DNA of 64,000 nt from Pseudobowmanella zhangzhouensis (GTDB lineage Bacteria; Pseudomonadota; Gammaproteobacteria; Enterobacterales; Alteromonadaceae): contig NZ_JBHSYO010000006.1 in assembly GCF_042662685.1 (NCBI RefSeq), positions 124,001 to 188,000 of the forward strand, in the 5' to 3' direction. Under the pieces are notes generated by a model, which worked only from the letters and a program-made list of their open reading frames with translations, was not told the DNA's origin and ran no database searches. The translations under genes and the position numbers were made by a program. Shown one piece after another: positions 8,968-17,451 of the stretch. Position 1 is the stretch's first letter; every line of letters starts with the position of its first letter.

Positions 8968-10442
8968 AACCCTATTTATTGTCCATCGACCAGGGCACCA
9001 CCAGCTCACGCGCGATTATTTTCGATCAGCAGGGTAACCTGATCCATTCCGCTTCCCAGGAATTTACCCAGCATTATCCGCAAAATGGCTGGGTAGAGCA
9101 TGATCCGGACGACATCCTGCAATCGGTGCTCAATACCATTAAACAAACCCTAAATGAGTCGGGCATCACTGTTGCTCAAATCAGTGCCATCGGTATCTGT
9201 AATCAGCGGGAAACCACGCTGATTTGGAACAAAAAAACCGGCAAAACGATTTATAACGCGATTGTCTGGCAGGATCGACGTACCGCGCAGTACTGCCACG
9301 AACTCAGCGAACAAGGTCATGGCGAACTCATTAATGCAAAAACCGGCCTGTTAATCGACGCGTATTTTTCCGCCACTAAAATCCGCTGGATCCTGGACAA
9401 TGTTGAGGGGGCGCGACACGCCGCCGAACAGGGCGAACTGGCGTTTGGGACAGTCGATACGTTCTTGCTGTGGCATTTAACCGAAGGTCAGTCCCACTTT
9501 ACCGACGCCACCAATGCCAGTCGCACCCTGCTGTACAATATCCACACCCATAGCTGGGATGCAGAGCTGCTCGCCCTGTTCGATATTCCCCGCAGTATGC
9601 TGCCAGAGGTAAAAAACAGTGCGGATGATTTCGGCACCTGCCACCTGTTTGGTGCGCCACTTTGCATCGGCGGGATCGCCGGCGACCAACAAGCCGCACT
9701 GATCGGTCAGGGCTGCTTTACCGAAGGGATGGCCAAAAGCACCTATGGCACCGGCTGCTTTTTAATGGTCAATACCGGCAAACTGGCGCTGACATCCCAC
9801 AATAAATTACTGACCACCATCGCCTACCAAATCGACGGTGAAGCCAGCTATGCCATTGAAGGCAGTATCTTTATCGCCGGCGCCGCCGTGCAATGGATGC
9901 GCGATAATTTGCATCTGTTTCGCTGCGCAACAGACACCGAAGATCTGTTAGCAAAAACCAACCTCAATCACGGCGTGTATTTTGTGCCCGCATTAACGGG
10001 TTTAGGTGCACCCTATTGGGATCCGGACGCCAGAGGCGCGATTAGCGGCTTGACCCGCGCGTCCGGTATCAATGAAATCGTCTCCGCCGGAATTCAGTCA
10101 GTGGGCTACCAAACCAAAGATCTGCTGGCGGCTATCGAGCAGGATGGCATCAGCATTCATACCATGCGTATCGACGGTGGGATGGCGGCGAACAACTGGT
10201 TTATGCAATTTCTGGCGGATATTCTGGCAATTAACATTGAACGCCCGGTCACGGTGGAGACCTCGGCATTGGGCGCGGCTTACCTGGCTGGCTTACACAA
10301 GGGCTTGTTTGACTCTACCGCGCATATTCAGCAACTTTGGCAAGCCGAGCAACAACGCCAGCCACAACTGGATAGGGAAGTCGTCTCCGCTCTTTATCAG
10401 GGCTGGCAGGATGCCGTTAGAAAAGTGTTAGTCTGCCAATAA
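8964..10442 (+). CDS. glpK: Glycerol kinase
   Basis: This 492-residue FGGY-family kinase phosphorylates glycerol to glycerol-3-phosphate, the substrate of the neighbouring GlpD. The N-terminal phosphate-binding motif DQGTTSSRA, the GICNQRETT stretch and the GLGAPYWDPDARG segment are all as in GlpK. The ATG overlaps the glpD stop (ATGA). No glycerol facilitator or glpR gene is nearby, so uptake must be encoded elsewhere. Confidence 0.93.
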   Translation: MKPYLLSIDQGTTSSRAIIFDQQGNLIHSASQEFTQHYPQNGWVEHDPDDILQSVLNTIKQTLNESGITVAQISAIGICNQRETTLIWNKKTGKTIYNAIVWQDRRTAQYCHELSEQGHGELINAKTGLLIDAYFSATKIRWILDNVEGARHAAEQGELAFGTVDTFLLWHLTEGQSHFTDATNASRTLLYNIHTHSWDAELLALFDIPRSMLPEVKNSADDFGTCHLFGAPLCIGGIAGDQQAALIGQGCFTEGMAKSTYGTGCFLMVNTGKLALTSHNKLLTTIAYQIDGEASYAIEGSIFIAGAAVQWMRDNLHLFRCATDTEDLLAKTNLNHGVYFVPALTGLGAPYWDPDARGAISGLTRASGINEIVSAGIQSVGYQTKDLLAAIEQDGISIHTMRIDGGMAANNWFMQFLADILAINIERPVTVETSALGAAYLAGLHKGLFDSTAHIQQLWQAEQQRQPQLDREVVSALYQGWQDAVRKVLVCQ

Positions 10443-10460
10443 CCGCCGCAGTACCGGTGA

Positions 10461-12059
10461 TTAGGCCAGCAATGCGTATTGTTGCATCTTGGGCATTTCT
10501 TCCGGACGTACAAAGCGCTGAATGTCGCCCAAACTCAGATTAGGCCGAATGCGCCGGGCATCATCAATGGCGGTGGCTGCCGCCTGCGGTTGATCCGCCT
10601 GAGCCAGCGCAATGCCCAGCACTACCCGCGGCAGGAAAATTTTATCATCAAAGGCACAAGCATTTTGTGCCACTTCAATCGCTTCATCCAAGCGGCCAAA
10701 ACTCAGCAACGCTCTGGCCAGTAACGCTCCCCAGGCTCCAATCCGGTTATCCCGCGGACTGATACGAATGCCGTGATACATATTGGTAAAACCCCGCTCC
10801 TCACCAATCTGTAACTGCGCCGCACCGAGTGCCGCCCAGCCCTGCGCATTGCTGGGGTCCAGCTCCACACAGCGTTCCAATAACTTAATACCGCGAAAAT
10901 AGTCGCCCATATCGGCAAACGCGCAGCCCACATACCCCAGCACATCCGGATCCTGGCTATCTAATAACAAGGCTTTTTCCGCCGCAGCCAGTGCTTCCTC
11001 ATGCCAGCCATCGTGGTTAACCAGCCCGACCAAATGGCCAATTGCCAGCGTCAGAGACAAATACGCATGGGCAAATGCCAGTTCAGGATCTTTACTGATG
11101 GCCTGACGCAATAAATCGGCGCATTCCTGAAAGCTCTCTTCACTCCAGCCTTTTAATCCCAGCACTGAGTGGCCCTGGCGATATAATTCCCAGGCGGCCA
11201 AATCCACCTGACGGCGTTTACGCAATGAGGCAAATTCCACCCGGTTTATCTCAGGTTCAATCGCACTGGTGATGCTTAAGGTGATGTCTTCAAGTTGGGT
11301 GGCCAAATCAGCTAATGGCAAATTTTTTCTAAGCCCCCATAACACCCGATCACCATCCACTTCCACCAGCTTAATGGATAGATTGATTTGATCACCTAAG
11401 CTACGAATCGCCCCATCTACCACATACTGCGCGCCCAACTCCTGGCCAATATGGCTATGGCTGGCCTGATGGGCACGGTAGTAAGCAGCAGAGTTACGCG
11501 AGGTCACCAGAAAGCCCGGCGTGCGTGCCAGATGAATATTGATATCCTCGTAGAGAGACTCGGCACAAAACTCCACCAGCTCACCGCCGAGACACTGAAA
11601 CGGTAACACCGCAATCACGATACGCTTATCCGGCGCCAGATTACGAATAGGAAACAGACACACACTGCCGCCTTCCTGGCTACCTGCAATGGCGCTTTGG
11701 CGTAACTGTTCATCGACCGGTTGCACAGCAGCGCTGCCGCCCACGGCCTGTGGCTCTGTCACTTCACCAACGAAACGAAATCCGCGCCGATTAACAGTGG
11801 CAATGTATTTTTGCTCTTTGCCATCGTCACCGATAGCTTTGCGGGCGTCTTTGATACAGCTACTGAGGGTTGACTCACTAATTATTTTACCGGCCCAGAG
11901 TTTGTCCATCAGCTCATCTTTACTGACCACATTGCTGCGATGGGCCAATAAATACGCCAGCAAATTAAACACCTGTGGCTCTATCGCCAGAGGCTTCCCA
12001 TTGCAACGCAACTGGTAGTTGTCGGTATCGACTTCGAATTGATCAAAGGTGTAACTCAT
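10461..12059 (-). CDS. Winged-helix transcriptional regulator with TolB-like and TPR domains
   Basis: This 532-residue protein has three parts. Residues 1-100 are an OmpR/ToxR/CadC-type winged helix (ESTLSSCIKDARKAIGDD, then NRRGFRFVGEV). Residues about 145-270 form a FlgO/TolB-N-like domain (IAVLPFQCLGG, AQYVVDGAIR). The rest is TPR helices (WAALGAAQLQIGEE). Unlike CadC, I see no transmembrane helix, so it should be a soluble regulator. It converges on glpK, and control of glycerol genes is not implied. Confidence 0.75.
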   Translation of the reverse strand: MSYTFDQFEVDTDNYQLRCNGKPLAIEPQVFNLLAYLLAHRSNVVSKDELMDKLWAGKIISESTLSSCIKDARKAIGDDGKEQKYIATVNRRGFRFVGEVTEPQAVGGSAAVQPVDEQLRQSAIAGSQEGGSVCLFPIRNLAPDKRIVIAVLPFQCLGGELVEFCAESLYEDINIHLARTPGFLVTSRNSAAYYRAHQASHSHIGQELGAQYVVDGAIRSLGDQINLSIKLVEVDGDRVLWGLRKNLPLADLATQLEDITLSITSAIEPEINRVEFASLRKRRQVDLAAWELYRQGHSVLGLKGWSEESFQECADLLRQAISKDPELAFAHAYLSLTLAIGHLVGLVNHDGWHEEALAAAEKALLLDSQDPDVLGYVGCAFADMGDYFRGIKLLERCVELDPSNAQGWAALGAAQLQIGEERGFTNMYHGIRISPRDNRIGAWGALLARALLSFGRLDEAIEVAQNACAFDDKIFLPRVVLGIALAQADQPQAAATAIDDARRIRPNLSLGDIQRFVRPEEMPKMQQYALLA

Positions 12060-12250
12060 AACGGTGCGCCATTCCCTCGTCGCGTCACATTCAGGGTAAC
12101 CTGAACAATAGGCGCGAAGCCTGTTTGTTGTTCAAAGATTAACCATATCTGCGGCCCTTTGCAAAAGCTGCCTGTTCACTTATTTGTCACTGTACGCACC
12201 GCGTTGGCTCGGGCATGATGGAGCGATGCACATTCACACAGGGACGGCTC

Positions 12251-13162
12251 GTGTCCGCATACATTCAGGTCAGCCACCTCCAGAAACGTTTTAAACAACT
12301 TATCGCGGTAAATGACATCAGTTTCGACGTACCGCAAGGGATCTGTTTTGGCTTGCTCGGCCCCAATGGTGCGGGCAAAACCACCACGATTGAAATGATG
12401 GAAGGCATTGTCACGCCTGATGGCGGGCAAATCCTGTACGCCGGCGAGGTATTGCAGCGCGGCATGAACCAGCGCATCGGGATCCAGTTTCAGCATACTG
12501 CGCTACAGGACTACCTGACCGGGCGCGAATGCCTGCGCATGTTTGGCAGTTTTTATCCTAACGCGCTGGGCGAAGAAGAACTGATTGCGTTATGTCATCT
12601 GCAGGACTTCGCCGATCAGGATCACCGTAAACTCTCGGGCGGCCAAAAGCAGCGCCTGTTACTTGCATTGGCGCTGGTTAACGATCCTCACATTCTGTTT
12701 CTGGATGAGCCAACCACCGGGCTCGATCCCCACGCACGGCGTAATTTCTGGGATTTAATCAACCGAATCAAAGCATTAGGAAAAACCATTGTGCTTACCA
12801 CCCACTACATGGATGAAGCGGAAACCTTGTGCGATGACATCGCCATCATGGACAAGGGCAAGATCATTGCCCGCGGTGCGCCACGGGAACTGCTGGCTGA
12901 GCACTTTTCTGGCGTGCTAATCCGCCTGCGTAACCAGACTCTGTCTGCACAAATCATGCAGCAATGTCAGCCGCAACTGGAGCATAACCATTGGCACATC
13001 CATACCGACGCGGTCGAGCAAACACTGCGCCTGCTGGTAGAAGACGGCGCCGATTTAGAAGGACTGCATGTGAAAACCGCCAATCTGGATGACTTGTTCT
13101 TGAAACTCACCGGCCACGGGCTGCAGGAGTCAGGCGCCAAACAGGAGGTTAGCCATGCTTAA
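12251..13162 (+). CDS. ABC transporter ATP-binding protein
   Basis: This ATPase of about 303 residues is of the drug/lipid exporter type. Walker A is GPNGAGKTT, the signature is LSGGQKQR and Walker B is ILFLDEPTTGLDP, followed by the TTHYMDEAE switch region. I chose the GTG at 12251 because AGGGACGG lies just upstream. An ATG at 12215 gives 12 extra unconserved residues. The C-terminal tail, about 80 residues after the ATPase core, is typical of this subfamily. It overlaps the permease gene by eight bases. Confidence 0.85.
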   Translation: MSAYIQVSHLQKRFKQLIAVNDISFDVPQGICFGLLGPNGAGKTTTIEMMEGIVTPDGGQILYAGEVLQRGMNQRIGIQFQHTALQDYLTGRECLRMFGSFYPNALGEEELIALCHLQDFADQDHRKLSGGQKQRLLLALALVNDPHILFLDEPTTGLDPHARRNFWDLINRIKALGKTIVLTTHYMDEAETLCDDIAIMDKGKIIARGAPRELLAEHFSGVLIRLRNQTLSAQIMQQCQPQLEHNHWHIHTDAVEQTLRLLVEDGADLEGLHVKTANLDDLFLKLTGHGLQESGAKQEVSHA

Positions 13163-14156
13163 GCGTTTTTGGGCGGTGTTTATCGCGCGTAATCTGGAGT
13201 TTTTCCGCGACCGCAGTTCACTGGGCTGGAATCTGGCCTTCCCTCTGCTGCTGGTAATTGGCTTTGCGTTTATTTTCAGTGGTGATGGGCGCGCAGCATA
13301 CAAAGTAGGCGTGATGCAGACGGTCACCGACAATAGCTTTTTCCATATGCCCCATGTGGAATACGTCACCTATCAGGATGTGGATAAAGCCAAAGCTAAA
13401 TTGCAGCGCCATCAGCTGGATATCCTCGTCGACTCCACCGCAAAGACGTATTGGATCAATTCCTCCTCGCCACAGGGGTATTTTGCCGAACAGTTGTTAG
13501 TTGGCCAGCTGCCTGATTATCAGGCACAAAAGCTCGAAGGCCGCGAAATTCGCTATCTGGACTGGGTGCTGCCAGGTATTCTGGGTATGAATATGATGTT
13601 CAGCTGCCTGTTTGGGGTGGGCTACGTGATTGTACGCTACCGCAAAAGTTCGGTACTCAAGCGCCTGCAGGCCACGCCATTAAAACCGGTCGAATTTATT
13701 GCCGCGCAGATCCTGTCGCGTTTGTTTATTGTGGTCAGCATTACCAGTGGCGTATTTATCGCCTGTAACTGGATGTTCGATTTTTACATGCTCGGTAGCT
13801 ATCTGAATCTGTTAATCGTGACCCTGTTTGGTGCCGCGGCCATGATCGCCATGGGCTTGCTGATCGCCAGCCGCAGCCACAGCGAAGAACTTACCGGTGG
13901 CCTGCTTAATCTAATCAGCTGGCCTATGATGCTGCTTTCCGGCGTGTGGTTTTCACTGGAGGGCGCCCCGCAAATGGTGCAAAACATAGCCCTGTTGTTA
14001 CCACTTACCCATTTGTTACAGGCCGCACGCGCCATTATGAATGACGGGGCTGGCCTGTTAGATATTCAGTTTCATCTATGGGCCATGGCGGGTATGACAG
14101 CTTTGTTTATGGCTGTTGGCTCCTGGCTGTTCCGCTGGCAAGGCGAGGGGCGTTAA
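13155..14156 (+). CDS. ABC-2 type permease
   Basis: This 333-residue membrane protein is the partner of the upstream ATPase. It has one helix near residues 22-40, a large extracytoplasmic loop, then five more helices from about residue 130. The core carries the ABC-2 pattern VLPGILGMNMMFSCLFG and ends in a C-terminal helix. The start is inside the ATPase gene. The pair should form an exporter, with substrate unknown (drug, lipid or polysaccharide type). Confidence 0.85.
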   Translation: MLKRFWAVFIARNLEFFRDRSSLGWNLAFPLLLVIGFAFIFSGDGRAAYKVGVMQTVTDNSFFHMPHVEYVTYQDVDKAKAKLQRHQLDILVDSTAKTYWINSSSPQGYFAEQLLVGQLPDYQAQKLEGREIRYLDWVLPGILGMNMMFSCLFGVGYVIVRYRKSSVLKRLQATPLKPVEFIAAQILSRLFIVVSITSGVFIACNWMFDFYMLGSYLNLLIVTLFGAAAMIAMGLLIASRSHSEELTGGLLNLISWPMMLLSGVWFSLEGAPQMVQNIALLLPLTHLLQAARAIMNDGAGLLDIQFHLWAMAGMTALFMAVGSWLFRWQGEGR

Positions 14157-14299
14157 CAGGATTGTTGAACGCTGGTGATAGCCAGATCATATGCAGTAAA
14201 TTGCGGACAACCACTTGCCAAAAGTAACTTTGTCCCAATGTAATAGCATGAAAAGACAGCAATTTTTCAATTTACCCATAGCAAGGACAGAGGCTAAGA

Positions 14300-15190
14300 A
14301 TGAAAGTAGGTCTGGCATTAGGTAGCGGCGCGGCGCGCGGTTGGGCGCACATCGGCATTATTCGCGCGTTGGAAGAAATGGGCATTCATATCGATGTAGT
14401 CGCGGGCTGTTCGATTGGCTCTTATGTGGGCGCCGCGTATGCCAGTGGTAATCTGGAACCTCTTGCCGAATGGGCTAAATCCCTGACCGAGTGGCAGGTT
14501 ATCCGTCTGATGGGGATCGGTCTGAATAAAGGCGGCTTCGCTCACGGGCAAAAGGTGTTTGAGATGCTGGCAGAGAATTTCAGCGCCCCCACCTTTGAAG
14601 AGTTACAAAAGCCACTGGCGATCACCACCACGGATATGTACAGCGGTAAAGAAGTCAACTTTAAAACCGGTGAGATTCTGCCGGCCGTGCGCGCTTCCTG
14701 CGCGATCCCAGGGTTGTTCCCACCCCATCGCCTGAATGATCGCTGGCTGGTAGATGGTGCCGTGGTCAATCCGGTTCCGGTTAATCTGTGTCGCGCGCTC
14801 GGAGCCGACGTCATCATTGCGGTGAATCTCAGTGCCGATTTTAGGCCGGATCTGGCCGAACGCACCGTGCAGGAACACGAACATAATCAGGAAAAAACCG
14901 ATCACTTCCTTGCCAAAAGCCATGCATTTCTTCGGGAAAAATTTGGTAACGGCAGCCGCGAACCGGCACCTCCCAGCATCATCAGCGTGATGTCCAACTC
15001 GCTGGAGATTCTGCAGGCACGCGTCACCCGCTCACGTTTGGCCGGCGACCCACCTGACGTGATTATCGAACCTCAATTGCGTGACTTTGGCATTATGGAG
15101 TTCTATCGCGCGGAGGAGCTGATTGAAGAAGGCCGCCAAAGTGTCGAGCGTCTGGCCGCGCAAATTAAATATCAGCTGATGATGGATTAA
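14300..15190 (+). CDS. rssA: Patatin-like phospholipase, RssA-type
   Basis: This 296-residue patatin-fold hydrolase has the oxyanion loop GSGAARG at residues 8-14, the nucleophile elbow GCSIGS with Ser38, and the catalytic Asp152 in DGAVVNP. These complete the Ser-Asp dyad. Length and N-terminus match E. coli RssA. No membrane segment or barrel domain is present, so it is a soluble cytoplasmic lipid acyl hydrolase. It is monocistronic, with a hairpin terminator directly after. Confidence 0.85.
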   Translation: MKVGLALGSGAARGWAHIGIIRALEEMGIHIDVVAGCSIGSYVGAAYASGNLEPLAEWAKSLTEWQVIRLMGIGLNKGGFAHGQKVFEMLAENFSAPTFEELQKPLAITTTDMYSGKEVNFKTGEILPAVRASCAIPGLFPPHRLNDRWLVDGAVVNPVPVNLCRALGADVIIAVNLSADFRPDLAERTVQEHEHNQEKTDHFLAKSHAFLREKFGNGSREPAPPSIISVMSNSLEILQARVTRSRLAGDPPDVIIEPQLRDFGIMEFYRAEELIEEGRQSVERLAAQIKYQLMMD

Positions 15191-15214
15191 AAAAGCGAGC
15201 TCTGGCTCGCTTTA
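15190..15214. terminator. Bidirectional terminator between rssA and the transglutaminase gene
   Basis: AAAGCGAGC, loop TCTG, GCTCGCTTT. It is flanked by A and T runs on both sides and so can serve both converging genes. Confidence 0.85.
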
Positions 15215-15215
15215 T

Positions 15216-15998
15216 CTACTTAACGCTGCGGATGTTCGTCAACTTATGTGGCATAAGATTCATTATGCCTGCGAGTCCGAACATAAAGCCGGGCCCTTCA
15301 TTTTTTATGACGCTAGCGGGTAAATAGTAAATTTGCTCTCTGTTCTCACCATACAGTGCGGCATCCACAATTTGCCATCTGTTCTGAAACCAAACTTCAG
15401 TCCACGCATGTCCAAAGCCCAGCAATTCATTTTCTGCGCCAATAATGACACTGCCAATAACAACCCGCGCAGGTATCTCCAACGAGCGTGCCAACGCAGC
15501 AGTCAACACCGCATATTCCGTGCAATCGCCACTGCGTTGGGTAGCGACTTTTGAAGCAATATTAAATCCATTTACATAGGTAGGTTGGGTAATAAAACCA
15601 CTAACAAAAGACGCCAGTTGCTGCACGGACTCGAGTGTTGGGTGTGACTCTAAATATGCGTCCTTTACCGCCAGTACACTCGCCTCGGTGAAGTCCATGA
15701 CAAATGTATCCAGCAGATCTTTTTCAGTGTAGCCATCCTGCATCTGAGGCTGACGGACGATAGACAGGCGCAAAGTACCATCTTCGTTTTGCATCACTTC
15801 TACACCTGACCAGCGCTTCAGCTCTGCTAGCGTAAGCGCGGAGTCACTGGTCGTCAGGTTCAGCTCAATGCGTCCCACTAGCGGCAGGGATTCCCCGCGC
15901 GCTAATGTCACGTCCAGCATGGCTAACGTAGGTACACTTTGCGCACCAACGACGAAACTGGAAGCCAGCAATGCCAGCCCAATCAGAATTCCCCTCAC
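15216..15998 (-). CDS. Periplasmic transglutaminase-like cysteine protease
   Basis: This 260-residue protein has a signal peptide (cleavage near VVGAQS). Its transglutaminase-like core has catalytic Cys159 in GDCTEYA, His197 in GHAWTEVW and Asp212 in VDAA, so the triad is intact. Such enzymes are usually peptidases or amidases in the periplasm. Its start overlaps the stop of the upstream unknown gene by four bases, so the two are translationally coupled and probably act together. Confidence 0.8.
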   Translation of the reverse strand: MRGILIGLALLASSFVVGAQSVPTLAMLDVTLARGESLPLVGRIELNLTTSDSALTLAELKRWSGVEVMQNEDGTLRLSIVRQPQMQDGYTEKDLLDTFVMDFTEASVLAVKDAYLESHPTLESVQQLASFVSGFITQPTYVNGFNIASKVATQRSGDCTEYAVLTAALARSLEIPARVVIGSVIIGAENELLGFGHAWTEVWFQNRWQIVDAALYGENREQIYYLPASVIKNEGPGFMFGLAGIMNLMPHKLTNIRSVK

Positions 15999-17227
15999 GG
16001 TTGTGGAGTACCTTTGCTATACAGTGGCGCAAAACCCAACTCCATACCGCCCTGCATCACTACACCATTGTGCATAACGCCTTGTTCATCAGAGTGGTAT
16101 TTCAACACCATAGGGCCCATGTCGACTTTAATGTTAGCGTTGTTATCGTCGGTTAATTTACTTACAACAATTTTCATCGCCGAGGTCGGATCCGCCTGTG
16201 ATGTCCATAACTGATATTCTGCGGATGTTTCATCACTCGCCAATAATTCTGCTGCTGCGCGGTAGCTGCCGATGCTCGATAATAACCAGCCGTTATACTC
16301 GAGCGTAGAATTGACCTCTTTACCCTGCATTTGACCGCTGACAAGCCAACTTTCATCTTTAAATTCAATAGAGAATTCAGAGGCCAACTCACCATTTTCG
16401 ATATTGTGCTCGTATCCATTGATCAATGATCCATCCTGGCGGCTCCACGCGTCATTCAACGTATCAGAACGCATGACATTATTCGCATCAACCGGTATTA
16501 AAAATGCCGTGTCAGTTAACTGATGAACATCGTTGTCGCTGTCCACACTATATTTCTCGCGGGCATACCCCACTGCCATTCCGTTGAGTGTGATCTGATG
16601 TACCATCTCAAAAAACTCAGGCTGCGCCTCAGTCTTGGTAAACAGATTCACAAACGATTCGAACACTTCAAAAAATGTGCTGCGGTAACCCATTTCATTG
16701 TGAACACACACCTGCAGCGTGTCGTTAGTCCGTGCAGCTAAGCCTTTCAAGGTGCCCAAAACCGGCGCTTTTCCATCAGACAATTTGTACAGGGTATCTA
16801 GTAGTAAATACGGCGTATCGCCGATAACACCACTATCAACTGCAAAATTGAATTTATCGGTGAGCTCTTTTTTGTTTAAGGTTTCAGCGCCAGACAAGCT
16901 GTATTCAATAATGCTGTGCAACGAATTTGCTGCGCCATCGAACTCAGTAAATACGTAACATTCAACCGGCGAGGCAGTTCCAATATTAAAATTGTAATAC
17001 CAGGTACCGTCTTCGCCTTCTGCGTGAACTACCTCACCAATGACTTCACCATCGACGTTAAACTGTTCAATCGCCACTTTGCCCCGTTGAGCTACCGTCG
17101 CCTCACGCGCCGATGCGGTTTGGATCCATTCGGGCAATTCTTTCAAATTAATCAAATCCGTCGCCATAGAGGGTAATGACAGACTGGCAGACAAACATAA
17201 CGCAGAAGTAACTTTACCAAGATTCAT
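15995..17227 (-). CDS. Exported protein of unknown function coupled to a transglutaminase
   Basis: This 410-residue protein has a clear signal peptide (cleavage near SMATD). The mature part appears beta-rich, has few cysteines and contains a central helix-rich segment. I recognise no family. ATGA overlap with the downstream transglutaminase gene indicates cotranslation. It could be a substrate, inhibitor or scaffold of that protease. This is inference from coupling only. Confidence 0.65.
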   Translation of the reverse strand: MNLGKVTSALCLSASLSLPSMATDLINLKELPEWIQTASAREATVAQRGKVAIEQFNVDGEVIGEVVHAEGEDGTWYYNFNIGTASPVECYVFTEFDGAANSLHSIIEYSLSGAETLNKKELTDKFNFAVDSGVIGDTPYLLLDTLYKLSDGKAPVLGTLKGLAARTNDTLQVCVHNEMGYRSTFFEVFESFVNLFTKTEAQPEFFEMVHQITLNGMAVGYAREKYSVDSDNDVHQLTDTAFLIPVDANNVMRSDTLNDAWSRQDGSLINGYEHNIENGELASEFSIEFKDESWLVSGQMQGKEVNSTLEYNGWLLSSIGSYRAAAELLASDETSAEYQLWTSQADPTSAMKIVVSKLTDDNNANIKVDMGPMVLKYHSDEQGVMHNGVVMQGGMELGFAPLYSKGTPQP

Positions 17228-17419
17228 ACAACTTCATTCCTTGACAGAGGGACGGCGAAAAACACATTCCCTGTTTAATTTTTCGTTTTTGTGAGCGCAG
17301 CATACATGCAGAAGAAAGATGAATCCATCCATCGTGAACTGCGGATATGCCCTGTGTTTTGAGGTTCACACGCAGCAGGATTGCCGCACGAAATTACTGG
17401 CTCTGAGTTATAGAGAGAA

Positions 17420-17443
17420 ATGGCGCACCGGATAGTGCGCCAT
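17420..17443 (-). terminator. Hairpin downstream of the propeller lipoprotein gene
   Basis: There is a perfect nine-base inverted repeat, ATGGCGCAC and GTGCGCCAT, with a six-base loop, starting nine bases beyond the stop codon. On the minus strand a T/C-rich stretch follows rather than a pure T run, so termination may be imperfect. Confidence 0.55.
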
Positions 17444-17451
17444 TACCGGGA

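Noticed and set aside
8964..10442. Long antisense and alternate-frame ORFs inside glpK, gabD, gcvP and others
   Set aside because: They mirror the codon pattern of the true genes, lack ribosome sites and have no recognisable domains.
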